Shown piece after piece: positions 44,225-52,298 of a DNA stretch of 64,000 nt; within the stretch, counting starts at the first letter, position 1, and each line of letters opens with the position of its first letter. The notes under the pieces were generated by a model that ran no database searches, was not told the DNA's origin, and saw only the letters and a list, made by a program, of their open reading frames with translations. Both the position numbers and the translations under genes were made by a program. This DNA comes from Gimibacter soli (GTDB taxonomy: Bacteria; Pseudomonadota; Alphaproteobacteria; Sphingomonadales; Kordiimonadaceae). The stretch covers positions 1,426,001 to 1,490,000 of the forward strand of contig NZ_CP116805.1 in assembly GCF_028463845.1 (NCBI RefSeq), in the 5' to 3' direction.

Positions 44225-44419
44225 GCGGACACCTCGGGTGCATACGAATACGGGCTGGTCAGCAACCATTTTTAGACTAGACGCTTCTGCTGTCATGTCA
44301 ATGAAACGGCGCGTGATCAAAGTTGGGAGCGGTCTCATTATCGCTTTGAAATTGCGCACTGAATTTCGCACAATGGGACCGTCGAGGGGCCTAACTTCAT
44401 TCACGGGAGGATTTCAGAC

Positions 44420-45142
44420 ATGACGATCGTTGCATTGGTTACCGGCGGAACACGGGGGATCGGCGCCGCTATCAGCCGTAAATTGAAGGCCGATGGCTAT
44501 ACGGTCGTTGCCAACTATTGTGGGAATGACGAGAAGGCGAAGGCCTTTACCGCCGAAACCGGCATTCCGGCCGCGAAGTTCGACGTGTCTGATTATGACG
44601 CTTGCCAGAAGGCGGTTGCTGATATCGAAGCCGCGCACGGCCCTGTTGGTGTGCTCGTCAACAACGCTGGTATCACCCGCGATGGCACGCTCCTGAAAAT
44701 GGACCGGAATGCCTGGCAGGAAGTGATCGACACCAACCTTGGCTCCTGCTTCAACATGGCCCATGCTGTGTTCCCCGGCATGAAGGACAGGAAGTTCGGT
44801 CGCATCATCAACATCGGCTCGATCAACGGTCAGGCCGGCCAGTATGGCCAGGTGAACTATGCCGCCGCCAAATCGGGCATCCATGGTTTCACCAAGGCAC
44901 TGGCACAGGAAGGCGCCCGTTTCGGCATCACTGTCAACGCCATTGCGCCGGGCTATGTGGATACCGACATGGTGGCTGCGGTGCCGAAGGATATTCTGGA
45001 CAAGATCATCGCCAAGATCCCGGTCGGGCGGCTGGGCAAGGCTGATGATATTGCACGTGGTGTGTCGTTCCTTGCCGCGAAGGATGCTGATTTTGTGACC
45101 GGGTCGACCATGTCGATCAACGGCGGCCAGCATATGTATTGA
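44420..45142 (+). CDS. phaB: Acetoacetyl-CoA reductase PhaB
   Basis: A 240-residue SDR reducing acetoacetyl-CoA to (R)-3-hydroxybutyryl-CoA with NADPH for polyhydroxybutyrate. TGGTRGIGAAISRKL (loop), NNAGITRD, IINIGSINGQAGQYGQVNYAAAKSG (catalytic Tyr/Lys plus the QxGQ stretch typical of PhaB), and GFTKALAQEGA. phaA and phaC are not next to it. Preceded by GGGAGGATTTCAGAC and followed by a strong terminator at 45167. Confidence 0.95.
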   Translation: MTIVALVTGGTRGIGAAISRKLKADGYTVVANYCGNDEKAKAFTAETGIPAAKFDVSDYDACQKAVADIEAAHGPVGVLVNNAGITRDGTLLKMDRNAWQEVIDTNLGSCFNMAHAVFPGMKDRKFGRIINIGSINGQAGQYGQVNYAAAKSGIHGFTKALAQEGARFGITVNAIAPGYVDTDMVAAVPKDILDKIIAKIPVGRLGKADDIARGVSFLAAKDADFVTGSTMSINGGQHMY

Positions 45143-45166
45143 TCCGGGCCAAAAAAGCCGGCATGA

Positions 45167-45198
45167 AAAAAGGGAGCGATTTTCGCTCCCTTTTTGTT
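45167..45198 (+). terminator. Intrinsic terminator of phaB
   Basis: AAAAAGGGAGCGA (45167-45179) and TCGCTCCCTTTTT (45183-45195) with loop TTT and a T-run; 25 bases after the phaB stop. The opposite strand also has a T-run, so it may serve the convergent DUF2239 gene. Confidence 0.92.
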
Positions 45199-45199
45199 T

Positions 45200-45766
45200 T
45201 CAGAAGGCCGGTTTGGCGAGTTTGGCGATATAGGCGCGGATATCGGCTGGCCAGTCCTTTGTCAGAGCATCGAATGTGGCCTTGTCGCCAGCGAAGAAGG
45301 CCCGCGACGCTTCCTCGAAGCCCGGCCTGTCGCCCGCCATGGCGGACATGACACGATAGGCTGCGGTCTGTGCTTCGCGTTTTGCAGCCTTCGGGTCGTG
45401 CCGGGCGGCTTCAATCAGTTTCCTCAATGTTACCGAGGCACCGCCGGGCTGCGATTTCAACCAGTCCCAATGCCGGGGCAGGAGGGTCACTTCACCCGGC
45501 ACCACGCCAAGCTTGGGGCGGCCCCTGCCGCGTGCCGGTTTTTCCTCGAGCGCTTCGACGCCAAGGCGGGCGATGGTCTCAGTCTCCGTCCCGCGTGTGT
45601 CGATATCCGTGACGCGGCCAGTGGCATCATCGAAAATCTGGATGAGGCGGCTGTCGCCACTGTTCACCACCTCGCGGACAAGAAGCGCGACCTTGGCGAG
45701 ATCCCCGCCGCCGATCCGTTCCTCGCCCGCGAAGGCTGTGTAGGTTGTTTTTTTATCTGCTGTCAT
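45200..45766 (-). CDS. DUF2239-family protein
   Basis: A 188-residue cytoplasmic protein. It shows the segments I know from DUF2239: FDDATGRVTDIDTRGTE and GRGRPKLGVVPGEVTLLPRH followed by WDWLKSQPGGASVTLRKLIE. Function unknown. Its upstream region (45790-45841) has a double CCGGG-centred repeat that looks like a regulator site. It is convergent with phaB and divergent from the RlmI-like gene. Confidence 0.85.
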   Translation of the reverse strand: MTADKKTTYTAFAGEERIGGGDLAKVALLVREVVNSGDSRLIQIFDDATGRVTDIDTRGTETETIARLGVEALEEKPARGRGRPKLGVVPGEVTLLPRHWDWLKSQPGGASVTLRKLIEAARHDPKAAKREAQTAAYRVMSAMAGDRPGFEEASRAFFAGDKATFDALTKDWPADIRAYIAKLAKPAF

Positions 45767-45789
45767 GACTCGGGTCCTTGTTTTGTGTG

Positions 45790-45841
45790 ATTTTATTATC
45801 CGGGTTAAAATGTCTTGTCAATTATATCCGGGTAATAAAAT
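45790..45841. promoter_or_regulatory. Double CCGGG operator-like element
   Basis: Two near-identical 11-mers, TATCCGGGTTA (45797-45807) and TATCCGGGTAA (45825-45835), 28 bases apart, enclosed by a perfect 9-base inverted repeat ATTTTATTA (45790-45798) and TAATAAAAT (45833-45841). Very AT-rich compared with surroundings. Lies between the divergent DUF2239 and RlmI-like genes, 24 bases from the DUF2239 start. Confidence 0.5.
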
Positions 45842-45879
45842 CGCGATTGTGGTGATGGACAGGTAAAGGGTGCCTCACT

Positions 45880-47085
45880 ATGCTCCGCGCCATGAACGGA
45901 CGCCCTGACCTGACCCTGATCCTGAAACGCGATGCCGCCAAGGCTGTCGCCGCTGGCAAGCCGTGGGTTTTCAAGGGGGATACCGAATGGTCGTCAGCCT
46001 GCGATATTGCCGATCCTGGCACGCTGGTGACACTTGCCGACCCCAAGATGGTGCCGATGGCAGTGGGGTACCTGAACCCGCGCAGCAATCTGGCGGTGCG
46101 GGTTCTGTCCACCAATCCGAAGACAGTGATCGATGACCGCTGGTTCGAGGACAAATTTGCCCGCGCGCTGAAGAAGCGGGACAAGCTGTTTGATGCCCCC
46201 TTCTACCGGCTTGTCCACGCCGAAGGGGACGGCTTGCCCGGGCTGGTGATCGATCGTTACGGCGACATTCTGGTCGCGCAGGTGACGACGGCCGGGATGG
46301 AATGGCTGACGCCTGTGTGGCTGCCGGTGATCGACCGGCTGCTTTCCCCCGCCACTATCGTGATGGACCTTTCCACCTCGGCCCGGCTTTCGGAAGGGCT
46401 GGAGCTTGAAAAGGCGATGATCGGCAAGCCTGTGGAAGGCGAGATCGATGTGCCGGAAAATGGTGTCATCTACCGCGCCGATGTGGTGGAAGGACAGAAG
46501 ACCGGCTGGTATTTCGACCAGCGCGCCAATCGCCGCACGGTGATGGAACGCTCCGCCGGCACGACAATGCTTGATCTTTATGCCCACACCGGCGCTTTCG
46601 GGCTCGCAGCCGCCAAGGCAGGTGCGCGCGAGGTCACAATCGTGGACCGGTCTGCCCCTGCCATCGACAAGGCCCGCGAAGCGGCGGAGCGAAACGGCCT
46701 CGCCCATCTTTGCACCTTTGAGGTCGCCGAGGCCTATGACTGGCTGGACGCGGCCGCTGCGAAGGGCCGGACGTTTGAAATCGTCAGCGCCGATCCGCCG
46801 CCTTTCATCAAGAACCGCACGATGAAGGCAGCCGGCATGGCGGGCTATGAAAAGCTTGCCGTGAAGCTTGGGCCCTTGATTGCGAAGGGCGGTATTCTTG
46901 CCTTCGCCGCCTGCTCGCATCATGCAAGCCCCGGTGCGCTGAAAAAAGCGATCACGGGTGGCCTTGCCAAAGCCGGGCGCAAGGCCACGCTTATCCATGA
47001 AGCGGGCGCGGACAAGGATCACCCCGTGCATCCGCAACTGCCCGAGACGCGCTACCTGACCTTCCTGATGTTCGAGCTGGACTGA
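45880..47085 (+). CDS. rlmI: Class I rRNA methyltransferase, RlmI-like
   Basis: A 401-residue SAM-dependent methyltransferase. PUA domain at the N-terminus (LTLILKRDAAKAVAAGKPWVFKGD, about 1-80), central EEHEAD-type domain, then the Rossmann domain: TGWYFDQRANRRTV, LDLYAHTGAFGLAAAKAGAREV (SAM loop) and SADPPPFIKNR (catalytic NPP-like PPxF with proline-rich motif IV), as in RlmI/RlmO-type m5C methyltransferases. RlmI methylates C1962 of 23S rRNA; the precise position here is inferred. In-frame ATGs at 45880 and 45892 are both possible. Confidence 0.85.
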   Translation: MLRAMNGRPDLTLILKRDAAKAVAAGKPWVFKGDTEWSSACDIADPGTLVTLADPKMVPMAVGYLNPRSNLAVRVLSTNPKTVIDDRWFEDKFARALKKRDKLFDAPFYRLVHAEGDGLPGLVIDRYGDILVAQVTTAGMEWLTPVWLPVIDRLLSPATIVMDLSTSARLSEGLELEKAMIGKPVEGEIDVPENGVIYRADVVEGQKTGWYFDQRANRRTVMERSAGTTMLDLYAHTGAFGLAAAKAGAREVTIVDRSAPAIDKAREAAERNGLAHLCTFEVAEAYDWLDAAAAKGRTFEIVSADPPPFIKNRTMKAAGMAGYEKLAVKLGPLIAKGGILAFAACSHHASPGALKKAITGGLAKAGRKATLIHEAGADKDHPVHPQLPETRYLTFLMFELD

Positions 47086-47165
47086 TCTCACGGGATTTTG
47101 CCGTCGTTTTGACACGCGGCTGTGGTATCAATGATCAAAGGCCCCGCAATCAGGAGAAGCCAGCC

Positions 47166-47852
47166 ATGACAGCCGCCTCAGGGAAACTGCGCGAATATAC
47201 CATTCTGGAAGAAATCATCCATGCCATCAGCCATGGCCTTGCGGCCATTGCAGCGGTGGTGGGGCTGTGTTTCCTTATCGCCAAGGCGGTGGCGGCGGGT
47301 GGTGCGCTGGAGATCACGGCGGCCGCGATTTACGGCAGTTCGGTGCTGCTCGTTTTCGCGCTGTCCACGCTTTACCATTCGATGGTCTATTCGAAGCGGC
47401 GGGATTTTTACGAGCTGCTCGATCATGTGGCGATTTACGCCAAGATCGCCGGCACCTATACGCCGATCGCCCTTTTGGTGCTCTCGGATACGCTCGGCCT
47501 ATGGGTTCTTGTGCTTGTCTGGTGCGCGGCGGCGGCAGGTGCGACGGCCAAAATCATCGGCTTTGCCACGGGGCACGCTGAAGGCAAGGTGTTCCGCGCC
47601 ATTTCGCTTGGCACCTATCTCGCCATGGGCTGGGGGGCTGTTGCCTTCGCGGGTGAGCTATATGACCGCCTGCCGGGTGCGGGCCTTGGCTGGATCGTCG
47701 CGGGTGGGCTGCTTTATACCGTCGGCGCCATCTTTTATGCCCTGAAGGGCAAGCGCTTCACCCATGCCATCTGGCACGGCTTTGTGGTCCTCGGCAGCAT
47801 CGCGCATTTCATTGCGATCTACGCATTCGTGCTGCCGAGGGTTTCTGTGTGA
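47166..47852 (+). CDS. Hemolysin III / PAQR family membrane protein
   Basis: A 228-residue protein with seven membrane helices. Start ATG 47166 after CAGGAGAAGCCAGCC. Family landmarks: EEIIHAISHGLAA near the N-terminus (first His), ALSTLYHSMVYSKRRDFYELLDHVAIYAKIAGTYTPI-like middle segment with the Ser-x3-His and Asp, and AIWHGFVVLGSIAHFIAIY at the C-terminus. Members bind zinc through these residues and resemble alkaline ceramidases; bacterial TrhA-like proteins affect membrane energetics. Convergent with the ABC permease gene (8-base gap). Confidence 0.92.
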   Translation: MTAASGKLREYTILEEIIHAISHGLAAIAAVVGLCFLIAKAVAAGGALEITAAAIYGSSVLLVFALSTLYHSMVYSKRRDFYELLDHVAIYAKIAGTYTPIALLVLSDTLGLWVLVLVWCAAAAGATAKIIGFATGHAEGKVFRAISLGTYLAMGWGAVAFAGELYDRLPGAGLGWIVAGGLLYTVGAIFYALKGKRFTHAIWHGFVVLGSIAHFIAIYAFVLPRVSV

Positions 47853-47860
47853 GCCTGATA

Positions 47861-49048
47861 TCAGGCGGAACGGAAGGCCACGACGACCGGCAGGCGCGCT
47901 GCCCGCCACGCCGGGAAGACCCCGCCGATAAAGCCGATGATCAGCGCCAGCACTGCCGCCTGCCAGATGAGGGCAGGGGAGAGCTTGAAGCTGAACACCA
48001 CCTGCGTGAAGCTGCCGCCGAGCGTTGATGCCGTGATCCCGTCAAAGAACAGGTAAGCGGCAACTGCGCCGAGAAGGCCGCCCATCAGGGCCAGCACCAT
48101 CGATTCCGCGAGCGTGCCCACGAAGGCTGCCGTGCCGCCGAAGCCGATGGCCCGCAGGGTGGCAATTTCGCGCGCCCGGTTGGCGACCGAGGTATACATG
48201 GTGTTCAGGGCACCGGCGAGCGCACCGAATGCCATGGCGATACCAAGCGGCCAGCCAAGATACATGATCAGGTCGGACATGCCCGAGGCCTGATCGGCGA
48301 AATAGTCGGCTTCCGATTTGATATCGAGCTTCAGGCGCGGGTCGGCTTCGTTATAGGCCTTCAGCGCTTCAATCGCAGCCGGGTCATCAAGCTTCAGGCG
48401 AACCGTCTGGAAGCTGTTGCCCCGCTGGAAAAGCGACTGCACGGAGCCGAGATCGGCCCAAAGCTCGCTTTCAGCCACTTTGCCATCCATCGAGAAGACA
48501 CCGACGACCGTCCAGCGCGATCGGGCGAAGGTCACTTCACGGCCAAGCTCGAAGCCTTCGAACTCCTTCAGGGCACCGGCGCCGACGATAAGCTCGTTGG
48601 TGCCGGGCATGAACATGCGGCCTTCGACGATTTTCAGGTCGCCGCGCATCTTCATGCCGGCGTCGGCAAGGCCGCGTAGCGGCAGGTTGGCCTTGGTGTC
48701 GCTCGCCTTCTTGATGCCGTCGACGACGACATAAAGTTCAGGCGAGACGATGGGGCCAGCGTCGCCTTTGGCGATGCCGGGCCCGGCTGTCAGCAGGTCG
48801 ACCTGTTCCTTCATCAGCACGCTGTTCAGTTCGGCCTGCGCGCCCTCACGCATGGCGATGGCAACGTCACGTGCACCTGTGCCCGCAACCGTCGCCTGGA
48901 ACCCGTTCGCCATGGCGAGGAAGGCCAGAAGGACGGCCACGACGATGGCGACCGCGAAAACGGTTGCTGCCGACATCCACGCCCGCTGCGGCAGGCTTTT
49001 CACATTCATCGCCACAACGGCGTTGATCTGGGAGATAAGCGATCCCAT
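47861..49048 (-). CDS. ABC exporter permease 2 (MacB/FtsX type)
   Basis: A 395-residue permease: N-terminal helix (about 24-48), a periplasmic MacB-PCD domain (about 50-260), then three C-terminal helices of the FtsX domain (MSDLIMYLGWPLGIAMAFGALAG, MVLALMGGLLGAVAAYLF, LIWQAAVLALIIGFIGGVFPAWRAARL). It is paired with a second permease (49058) and an ATPase (50212), so the membrane part is a heterodimer rather than a MacB homodimer with fused ATPase. 9 bases from permease 1. Confidence 0.9.
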   Translation of the reverse strand: MGSLISQINAVVAMNVKSLPQRAWMSAATVFAVAIVVAVLLAFLAMANGFQATVAGTGARDVAIAMREGAQAELNSVLMKEQVDLLTAGPGIAKGDAGPIVSPELYVVVDGIKKASDTKANLPLRGLADAGMKMRGDLKIVEGRMFMPGTNELIVGAGALKEFEGFELGREVTFARSRWTVVGVFSMDGKVAESELWADLGSVQSLFQRGNSFQTVRLKLDDPAAIEALKAYNEADPRLKLDIKSEADYFADQASGMSDLIMYLGWPLGIAMAFGALAGALNTMYTSVANRAREIATLRAIGFGGTAAFVGTLAESMVLALMGGLLGAVAAYLFFDGITASTLGGSFTQVVFSFKLSPALIWQAAVLALIIGFIGGVFPAWRAARLPVVVAFRSA

Positions 49049-49057
49049 AGCGTCCTC

Positions 49058-50215
49058 CTATTGCCGGCTCATGGCGGTGATGATGTTCAGGCGGTGGGCC
49101 GAAAGGGCCGGTACGATCCCGGTGAGGAAACCAAGCCCCACCATGATCGCCAGCGCCGTCAGCGCCACGTCAGGCGTCAGCACCAGTGTCGGCAGGATGC
49201 CCGCGAGGGCCGCTTTCATGCCGCCCACGATAAGCCATGCCGCGCCGATCCCCAGAAGCCCACCGATGAGCGACAGAAGAAGCGATTCCCCGAGCACCAG
49301 CTTGAAGATGCGGGCAGCCGGGAAGCCGAGCGTTTTCATCACGGCGATTTCGCCGGTACGCTCGCGGATCGCCAGCACCATCGTGTTGCCGACGATCAGG
49401 AGGATCGTGAAGAAGGCGGCACCGACGACGGAGGTGACGATCATCGCGATATTGCCGATCTGCGCGATGAAGGCCTTGTTGAAGGCTTTCTCGCTGTCGG
49501 TCGAGGTTTCGAAGAAGCTGTTGGCGAACATGGTGTCGATCGTGTTCGCCACCTTGTCATTGAGCGCCGGATCGGTGGTGCGCAGGATCAGCCAGCCGGC
49601 ATAATCCTTCCCGAAACTGCGGCTTTCATCGAAATATTTATAGTGGAAATAGACCGAGTTCGTGTCGAACTGCTCGGTCGAGCCCGTATAGATGCCCTCC
49701 ACATCAAAATCCCACGCCGTACCACCGGTTTTCTGGGAGAAGATGTTGGAGTTCATCGGGATGCGGTCGCCCACTTTCCAGCCGAACTTGACAGCGATTG
49801 CCTGACCGGCGATCAGACCCTGGCGGTTTGCCATGAAGGCCTTCTTCTGGTCTTCCGGCAGGACGATTTCAGGATAAACGTCCAGAAGCGTTTCGGCGTC
49901 ACAGGCCATGGCCGCGATGAAATTCTTCGGGTCCTGATAATAGCCGCCGAACCAGTTGCACCAGGTGAGGACATCCACGCCTTCGATGGCGCGGGCCTTG
50001 TTCACATAGGCGATGGGCAGGGGCTGGGTGAAGTTGATCTTGTTCACCACCACCATGCGGTCATCGGCCGAAAGCTCGATCCCCGAATTGAAGGCCTTGT
50101 TGAAGCTCGACAGCACGCCGAAAATCAGGAAGGCCACAAAGATGGCAAACAGGGTGAGGCTGAGCCGCAGCTTGCGCCGCGTCAGATTTTTGAAAATCAG
50201 GTAAAGGTCGCTCAT
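49058..50215 (-). CDS. ABC exporter permease 1 (MacB/FtsX type)
   Basis: A 385-residue permease with the same plan: KLRLSLTLFAIFVAFLIFGV (first helix), a periplasmic domain of about 210 residues with NWFGGYYQDPKNFIAAMACD, and a C-terminal FtsX domain (IAMIVTSVVGAAFFTILLIVG, RIFKLVLGESLLLSLIGGLLG, LTALAIMVGLGFLTGIVPAL). It overlaps the ATPase stop by 4 bases. The substrate of such tripartite exporters ranges from lipids and lipoproteins to peptides and macrolides. Confidence 0.9.
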   Translation of the reverse strand: MSDLYLIFKNLTRRKLRLSLTLFAIFVAFLIFGVLSSFNKAFNSGIELSADDRMVVVNKINFTQPLPIAYVNKARAIEGVDVLTWCNWFGGYYQDPKNFIAAMACDAETLLDVYPEIVLPEDQKKAFMANRQGLIAGQAIAVKFGWKVGDRIPMNSNIFSQKTGGTAWDFDVEGIYTGSTEQFDTNSVYFHYKYFDESRSFGKDYAGWLILRTTDPALNDKVANTIDTMFANSFFETSTDSEKAFNKAFIAQIGNIAMIVTSVVGAAFFTILLIVGNTMVLAIRERTGEIAVMKTLGFPAARIFKLVLGESLLLSLIGGLLGIGAAWLIVGGMKAALAGILPTLVLTPDVALTALAIMVGLGFLTGIVPALSAHRLNIITAMSRQ

Positions 50216-50904
50216 GCCATCAGTTCCTCTTTGACGAACTGACCCTTGTCGAGATGCAGGGTTTTCTTGGCATACTTGGCGGCTTCGGGGTCGTGCGTGA
50301 CCATCACGATGGTCTTGCCGAACTCGCGGTTCAGAAGCTGCAGCATCTTCAGGATCTCGTCGGCGGTGGCGCGGTCAAGGTCACCGGTCGGCTCATCGCA
50401 GAGCATCAGTTTCGGGTCCGAAACAATTGCACGGGCGATGGCGACACGCTGTTGCTGGCCGCCTGACATTTCCTTCGGCAGGTGGCCGGCGCGGTCGTCA
50501 AGGCCAACAAGCTTGAGGGCTGCTTCAACGCTTGCCTTGCGGCGCGACCGGCCAAGGCCCGTCAGCAGCAGCGGCAGTTCCACATTCTTGGCCGCGCTCA
50601 GCATCGGCATCAGGTTATAGAACTGGAAAATGAAGCCCACATTGGCGGCGCGCCACGCAGCAAGGCCGTTTTCGCTGAGGTTATCGATGCGCTTGCCATC
50701 GAAATGGATTTCGCCGCTCGTTGGCTGGTCAACACCGCCCAGAAGGTTCAGCAGCGTCGTCTTGCCCGAGCCCGACGGCCCCATGATGGCAATGAAGTCG
50801 CCCGACTTGATGGTCATGTCGAGCCCTTCGAAGATCGAAATCGTCTCTTTTGCCTTCACGAAGCTTTTGCTGACCTTTTTCAGTTCGAAAAGGTTGTCCG
50901 TCAT
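50212..50904 (-). CDS. ABC exporter ATP-binding protein (LolD/MacB type)
   Basis: A 230-residue ATPase: Walker A GPSGSGKTTLLNLLGG (about 41-56), Q-loop FQFYNLMP, signature MSGGQQQRVAIARAI, Walker B LMLCDEPTGDLD, and switch histidine in VMVTHDPEAA. It is the MJ0796/LolD type that powers mechanotransmission exporters. 35 bases after the adaptor gene; overlaps permease 1 by 4 bases. Confidence 0.95.
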   Translation of the reverse strand: MTDNLFELKKVSKSFVKAKETISIFEGLDMTIKSGDFIAIMGPSGSGKTTLLNLLGGVDQPTSGEIHFDGKRIDNLSENGLAAWRAANVGFIFQFYNLMPMLSAAKNVELPLLLTGLGRSRRKASVEAALKLVGLDDRAGHLPKEMSGGQQQRVAIARAIVSDPKLMLCDEPTGDLDRATADEILKMLQLLNREFGKTIVMVTHDPEAAKYAKKTLHLDKGQFVKEELMA

Positions 50905-50939
50905 TATATTAGCCCCTCTTGCTGTCGATTTTGGATTGT

Positions 50940-52013
50940 TCAGGCTTTCAGGAACGCCACTTTTACCCCCATTTCGGGAAGGATGCGGGCGTCTTCGGTA
51001 TCGATCCCGATGCGCACCCGAACGGTGGCCCGTTCACGATTGGCGGTCGGGATGATGGCAACCACATGGGCCGGGATATCCCAGTCCGGGTAGGCGTCGA
51101 GCGTGGCGGTGACCTTCTGGCCGGTGCTCACACGGTTGATATAGGCCTCGTTGACATCGACCTCGATCTCGAGCGAGCCCATGTCGACGATCGTGCAGAT
51201 GCCCGTACGGGTGAAGCCGCCGCCAGCCGAGATGGGCGATACCATCTCGCCCGGCTGGGCATTCTTGTCCGTCACCACGCCCGAGAAGGGCGCACGGACG
51301 GTGTGATTATCGAGCTGTTCTTCGGCGGCGCGCACGGTGATGGCGGCCACCTCGCGGTCAGCGCGGGCGGTGACAAGTTCGGCCTTCAGGCTGTCCACAT
51401 CCGCCTTGGCGCGGGTCAGCGCTGCCTCGCTCGAGAAATCCTGGATATTCAGTTTCGACACGCGGTTCAGCACGCGCTCGGCTTCGGCGAGGTTTACTTC
51501 GACGGTGGCTATGCGCGAGGTGGCGGCCTTGAGCTGCGCGCGGGCGCGGTCCACATCGACGGTCGCAATGGCGCTGTCGAGTTTGGCAAGCACGGTGCCT
51601 TGCTCGACGGTCATGCCTTCCTCGACGAGGACATCGGTCAAGAGTCCGGTGATTTCAGCGGCCACCGTCGCCATGCGGCGCGCGGTGATATAGCCCGAGG
51701 CGCTGAGTACGGTTTCGCCGGCCGGCGTCACGGCCCGTGCCGGTTCGGCAGACGGGGCAGCGGGCGCTGCGACGGGCTCGGTTGCCGCCGCGCTATTGCT
51801 ACCGTTTGTGCTGCTGCTGGCAGGCGTTGTGGCCTGCGGTGCTTCCTCGCTGCCGGTGCCCATGAAGGCTGCGGTGCCTGCGATGGCAAGGGCGGTGATG
51901 GTGGCGGCTGCCAGAAGCTGTTGCTTCGGCCCCAGCCCGCGCGCGGCTTTCGCCGTGCCCCGCTCGTCATTGTCAATACGGAGGGATTTCAAAAGATCGC
52001 TTTGGTCGTTCAC
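50940..52013 (-). CDS. Periplasmic adaptor of the ABC exporter (HlyD/MacA family)
   Basis: A 357-residue adaptor. N-terminal anchor helix at about 30-50, then a low-complexity Ala/Pro/Ser/Thr linker (about 55-95), a lipoyl domain split around a coiled-coil hairpin (GLLTDVLVEEGMTVEQGTVL, about 120; HTVRAPFSGVVTDKNAQPGEM), and the beta-barrel domain (VDVNEAYINRVSTGQKVT). First gene of the four-gene operon adaptor-ATPase-permease-permease, which should span the envelope with a TolC-type channel. Divergent from the TonB receptor at 52299. Confidence 0.92.
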   Translation of the reverse strand: MNDQSDLLKSLRIDNDERGTAKAARGLGPKQQLLAAATITALAIAGTAAFMGTGSEEAPQATTPASSSTNGSNSAAATEPVAAPAAPSAEPARAVTPAGETVLSASGYITARRMATVAAEITGLLTDVLVEEGMTVEQGTVLAKLDSAIATVDVDRARAQLKAATSRIATVEVNLAEAERVLNRVSKLNIQDFSSEAALTRAKADVDSLKAELVTARADREVAAITVRAAEEQLDNHTVRAPFSGVVTDKNAQPGEMVSPISAGGGFTRTGICTIVDMGSLEIEVDVNEAYINRVSTGQKVTATLDAYPDWDIPAHVVAIIPTANRERATVRVRIGIDTEDARILPEMGVKVAFLKA

Positions 52014-52214
52014 TTGGCTGGCTCTCGTCTCTCGCTGTTGGTCAAGTCACCGGGGTCGGTTCCATTACGCTGGTCCGACCTTATTGGATGGGTACAGAGT
52101 AACAACTTGTCTCAACGAACGATATAGTTAACGCACATTTACTTCCACATGAAACCAAGTGCGACATTAACGCAACAATCTGAGGCATTTACAGCTTTGA
52201 TCATACTGGCCGGT

Positions 52215-52243
52215 TTGACTTTAACCATGAATCGCGTTCTGAT
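52215..52243 (+). promoter_or_regulatory. Candidate promoter of the TonB receptor gene
   Basis: TTGACT (52215-52220) and TCTGAT (52238-52243), 17-base spacer, 56 bases before the ATG. The rest of the 285-base divergent gap is A/T-rich (52090-52210) with GTTAAC near 52127 but no element I can name. Confidence 0.35.
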
Positions 52244-52298
52244 GTCAGGTGGGAAGACGTACCGGTCTGGGGAGGCCGGTTAAATTAGGGAGGAAACT

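Noticed and set aside
44265-44285. TAGACTAGAC near 44275 as another copy of the TetR-type site
   Set aside because: Only one half resembles the sites at 1871 and 58474; the second half does not match.
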